Part shown: piece after piece, positions 61,601 to 64,000 of the stretch
Layout of the letters: every line of letters begins with the position of its first letter
Position numbering within the stretch: position 1 is the stretch's first letter
Assembly (NCBI GenBank): GCA_015680685.1
Contig: MNCI01011925.1
Location: forward strand, 750,062 to 814,061
Source: Gnetum montanum
Taxonomy: Eukaryota > Streptophyta > Gnetopsida > Gnetales > Gnetaceae
DNA: 64,000 bases
Direction of reading: 5' to 3'
Translations under genes and position numbers: made by a program
Notes under the pieces: model-generated
The model's database searches: none
What the model saw: the letters and a program-made list of their open reading frames with translations, nothing else
What the model was told of the DNA's origin: nothing

Positions 61601-62568
61601 CTTAGTACCTTCAACATGCTCCACTGTGTAGCCATGGTAGGGCAGAACGCCGATGCAGAGCAGCGCATCTTTCAACGTGGCCGACCACCGAGACAGTTTC
61701 CGCGGCCGGAACGCATTACGCCTCTCAACCCATTCGTAAGCTTCTCGGACGCGTTCCGGTTGCCACCCTGCAACAGCAATGACAAATCAACTACAATGAA
61801 GAAGACTGTACATACAAAGACCAGACTTCGATAATGATGAAATAAAATCTTCTTCTTCTTCTTCGGTTTCAGTTTCGGTTTCAGAGTTGGTGTTCTGAGA
61901 AAGATGAAATACGTTGTTAAGCAACCTGACCTGCAGCGGCGATGTATTCTTTGGAGGCGCGACTGTAGAAGGCAGCGTTGAGGGCAGTTCCGCCTCCCAG
62001 AACACGGGCGCGGGCAACTTGGACGCCGTCCTCGGTGTCGATGGATTGGGCGATGGATGTATAATTGTTGGTCTCCGACAGAGGTTTGCCGAAGTCATTG
62101 GCGTCCTCGATCTCGGGGTTTCCGTATGGTGAGTCGCCGCGTTCGATGACCAGAACGCGGTAGCGCTCAGAGATGGTCGCCGCGAAGGCGCAGCCGGCCG
62201 TGCCCCCGCCAACAACGATGTAGTCGTAGCGTCCCTTGACCGCCTCCGTCGCGTCTGCTGTCATGAATGGGTACCGCATCTTCTTATCATCTAATGCAAC
62301 ATGTTTCGTTCCCATTTAACACAGTCACAGAAATGTTTGATTAGCAGCATCGTTTTTGATTCGGTACAAAAGTGTTGGGATTCATGCGTTTGAGCAAATT
62401 CCAGAAAAGAAACGCAGATGGATGCAGCCATTAGTATTATTATTAGTATTATTTCTGACCTGGGGGGCACCGGCGCAGAAGGAAGGAATCGGGTGCGTAG
62501 TGATAGTACGTAGCGTGAATGGAAGCAGCAGCGACCACGATCGAAAGCAGAGCCTTGAGTGAGATCAT
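58661..62568 (-). CDS. HOTHEAD-like GMC (FAD) oxidoreductase, four exons
   Basis: Proposed exons on the minus strand are 62568-62460, 62290-61931, 61767-61450 and 59508-58661 (stop included). This gives 544 residues, the usual length for plant HOTHEAD/mandelonitrile-lyase-like proteins. All introns are GT-AG and phase 1. Residues 1-20 (MISLKALLSIVVAAASIHAT) look like a signal peptide, so secretion is likely; several N-x-S/T sites agree. The FAD Rossmann motif DYIVVGGGTAGC is at 59-70 with E86. GMC signature 1 (RVLGGGTALN) is at 132-141 and signature 2 (GAIGSPQVLMLSGLG) is early in exon 4. MWHFHGGC (catalytic His479 region) and GTNPQATT (Asn517) lie near the end. It probably oxidises an alcohol, perhaps in cuticle-related fatty-acid metabolism as proposed for HOTHEAD; the substrate is unknown. 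The exons are GC-rich against AT-rich surroundings. Confidence 0.9.
60207..60330 (+). repeat. SINE-like repeat, second copy, in intron 3
   Basis: Similar to 26457-26578: ATGAGGTATTAATTTAGTGG, ACTTTTGATTTGAAA, TGGATAATGCTAAG and ATCTTGAAGTGTAC. The B-box-like part is more decayed. It lies antisense to the gene. Confidence 0.5.
61151..61398. repeat. Tandem repeat near the intron 3 donor
   Basis: AGGCTAAGATTCTGAAG starts at 61151, 61221 and 61315 (spacings 70 and 94). Each copy continues to CCGATC.CGC.GTGT.GGATT and CCAAATTTC.AACA. The third copy ends about 50 bases inside the intron from the exon 3 splice donor. Confidence 0.85.
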
Positions 62569-62634
62569 GATGTTTTTGCAGGATGCGATGGATAACGGAT
62601 GTTGCTGTGGTGCATGGGCGTGGTTTGAGAGTTG

Positions 62635-62641
62635 TTTTATA
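62635..62641 (-). promoter_or_regulatory. TATA box of the GMC gene
   Basis: TATAAAA on the minus strand (context CCTATAAAACAACT), 66 bases upstream of the chosen ATG at 62568. This predicts a start about 30 bases further on and a short 5' untranslated leader, and supports 62568 over upstream in-frame ATGs. Confidence 0.65.
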
Positions 62642-64000
62642 GGATGAGATGGGACAGAATTTGCTTGCACTCCACTGCCCTGTGCTTTTCCTGTGTGTAT
62701 TGGCCCGTCCGTCCACGCCAGTCCTGCGTTGAGTGCACTGCACTCTGCACACAGCGTAGCTCTGCACTCCACGGGGCTTGCAAGTTTCCGCGTACAGTAC
62801 ACTGCCTGCTGCTTCGCTTCAATTTGAAATGATTTCCCTGTGTTGCATTATTTCCCGACGATCCTGAACTAAATCACGTGCTTATACCTTTCTAGGTTCG
62901 TAAGTCCGACTATTTACAGAGAGTTCTAATCGAAACTTAACAAAACTTCCGTGTGTACCAAAGTTCCAATAAGATTGTAAACAAATCCACAGACATGCAT
63001 AAGCTCGTGCACCGGAGATTCGTGATTCCCGATAAATTTTTACGAACGGCACCGGAGATTCGCGATTCCCGATAAATTTTTACCAACGGTTGCGTTGGTT
63101 TCGGGGGAGCGCGTAGAAGCGTATTAAATCCGCAATGGTTGCGTATTTCATAATTTCTAATGAAATTTTGTCTGGATTTGTACATACACATAGAAATGGT
63201 CGCCTTGTCTTGCCTTGCCTGGTATTCTTGCCTTGTTCTCCATGTCAGAATTTTTCATTAAAATCTTTTCCTGTTCTGAATCTTACCAAAAACTTCATTT
63301 CATTGTTAAGTGGGTAGCGGGGTATCAAGATTCTTGGCATCGGCATGACACAGATCACAGAAAACAAGGGAGTACGAATGAATAAACAAACACACGAAAG
63401 TCACGAAAGGGCCACTTCGGTAACCGAAGGCCAAAGGCCAAGTTTGGGTCATACGGAAATCAAGTTTGGGACGGGGCGTGCGAGGAAAACATTGCGTTTG
63501 CATGGATTGGCCATTGGGAGCGTCAAAAGTTCCGCCATGACTCACATTCACGCGATTGCTGGTTTTTACTCTTTTCTCATATCTCTGCTAGAAAAAGAAA
63601 AGGTAAAACGGGGTCATCGTCCTGGGTCATGAGTCATGAACTTGATATGCTTGTTCAACTTTTATTAAAATGTGTTTGCTTATGTGTCAACAAAGCCCAC
63701 CTGCACATAGCCAATGGCCATATGCAAGCTCATGGCACTTTGACTAGTACTGACTCCCAGGTTGAAAGGTTTTCAATCTTTGTAGGGGAGGTGAGTTACT
63801 GGGGTGTGCCTAGTTGAGTTAAGTTCACCCAGTTGAGTTAAGTTGTGTTTTCTTATAATGTGGTGGTCTTCAACATGGCCCTACAGTGCTACTCATAGGT
63901 CATTGTTGAACAAAAGTATTAGCAAATGTGATTTGTTATAAATTTGGTTGAGGCTTGAGGCTTAATTTCATTCTTGGAAAGATTGGATTGGGTAAAAAAA
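62642..64000. other. Upstream intergenic region
   Basis: No gene supported. It contains a perfectly spaced 40-base tandem duplication (63010-63089) and a short repeated AGTTGAGTTAAGTT (about 63810-63845). The open frames are short and without domains. Confidence 0.5.
63010..63089. repeat. Tandem duplication, 40-base unit
   Basis: CACCGGAGATTCGTGATTCC at 63010 recurs at 63050 (CACCGGAGATTCGCGATTCC), followed in both by CGATAAATTTTTAC and AACGG. Two copies differ at only a few bases, so the event is recent compared with other repeats here. Confidence 0.85.

Noticed and set aside
61391-61834. 147-codon plus-strand frame
   Set aside because: It lies antisense to exon 3 and intron 2 of the GMC gene and has no domain.
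62569-62802. Longer N-terminus of the GMC protein from an upstream in-frame ATG
   Set aside because: It would run across the TATA box and precede the signal peptide; start at 62568 fits the family and promoter better.

Overview
This window looks like nuclear DNA from a land plant with a large, repeat-rich genome. The evidence is one intron-containing plant-type GMC oxidoreductase gene, several Ty3-type LTR retrotransposons with a tRNA-Asp-like primer binding site, and long AT-rich non-coding repeats. The species cannot be told from the sequence. A gymnosperm or another large-genome plant is a guess from the size and age of the repeats. Three runs of N (one a single base) mark assembly gaps.

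Layout. 1-3836: no recognisable gene, three families of tandem or dispersed direct repeats and a 52-base gap. 3837-9750: minus-strand Ty3-type element (element 1) keeping its 5' LTR, gag, protease, RT and part of RNase H, but not integrase or the 3' LTR. 9751-17437: plus-strand relative (element 2) whose 5' LTR and N-terminal gag are missing; element 1 abuts the broken gag. 17438-33078: about 15 kb of long, non-coding, LTR-like repeats with (TC)n tracts, including two near-copies of a 3.4-4.5 kb unit. 33079-53741: a three-level nest. Element 5 (gag, protease, scraps of RT and integrase) is split inside the integrase C-terminal coding region by element 4 (gag only, 36468-52262). Element 4 is in turn split by element 3 (41786-51268, both LTRs, gag, protease, RT, RNase H, integrase). 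53742-58398: 3' LTR of element 5 followed by partial copies of the same repeat. 58661-62568: a four-exon HOTHEAD-like GMC oxidoreductase gene on the minus strand with a TATA box. 62642-64000: upstream intergenic DNA.

Elements 1-4 form one lineage. They share LTR termini (TGATGA...TCATCA), a TATAAATA box, a similar gag with a shortened zinc-knuckle-like motif, and (where both LTRs or PBS survive) a degraded tRNA-Asp PBS. Elements 2, 3 and 4 also share a long 3' spacer with repeated purine-rich motifs. The pol order PR-RT-RH-IN without a chromodomain fits the non-chromovirus Tat/Athila side of Ty3 elements. Every copy carries stops and frameshifts, and the catalytic residues of RT or integrase are changed in elements 1, 2 and 3, so none looks autonomous. 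The only probable functional host gene is the GMC oxidoreductase.
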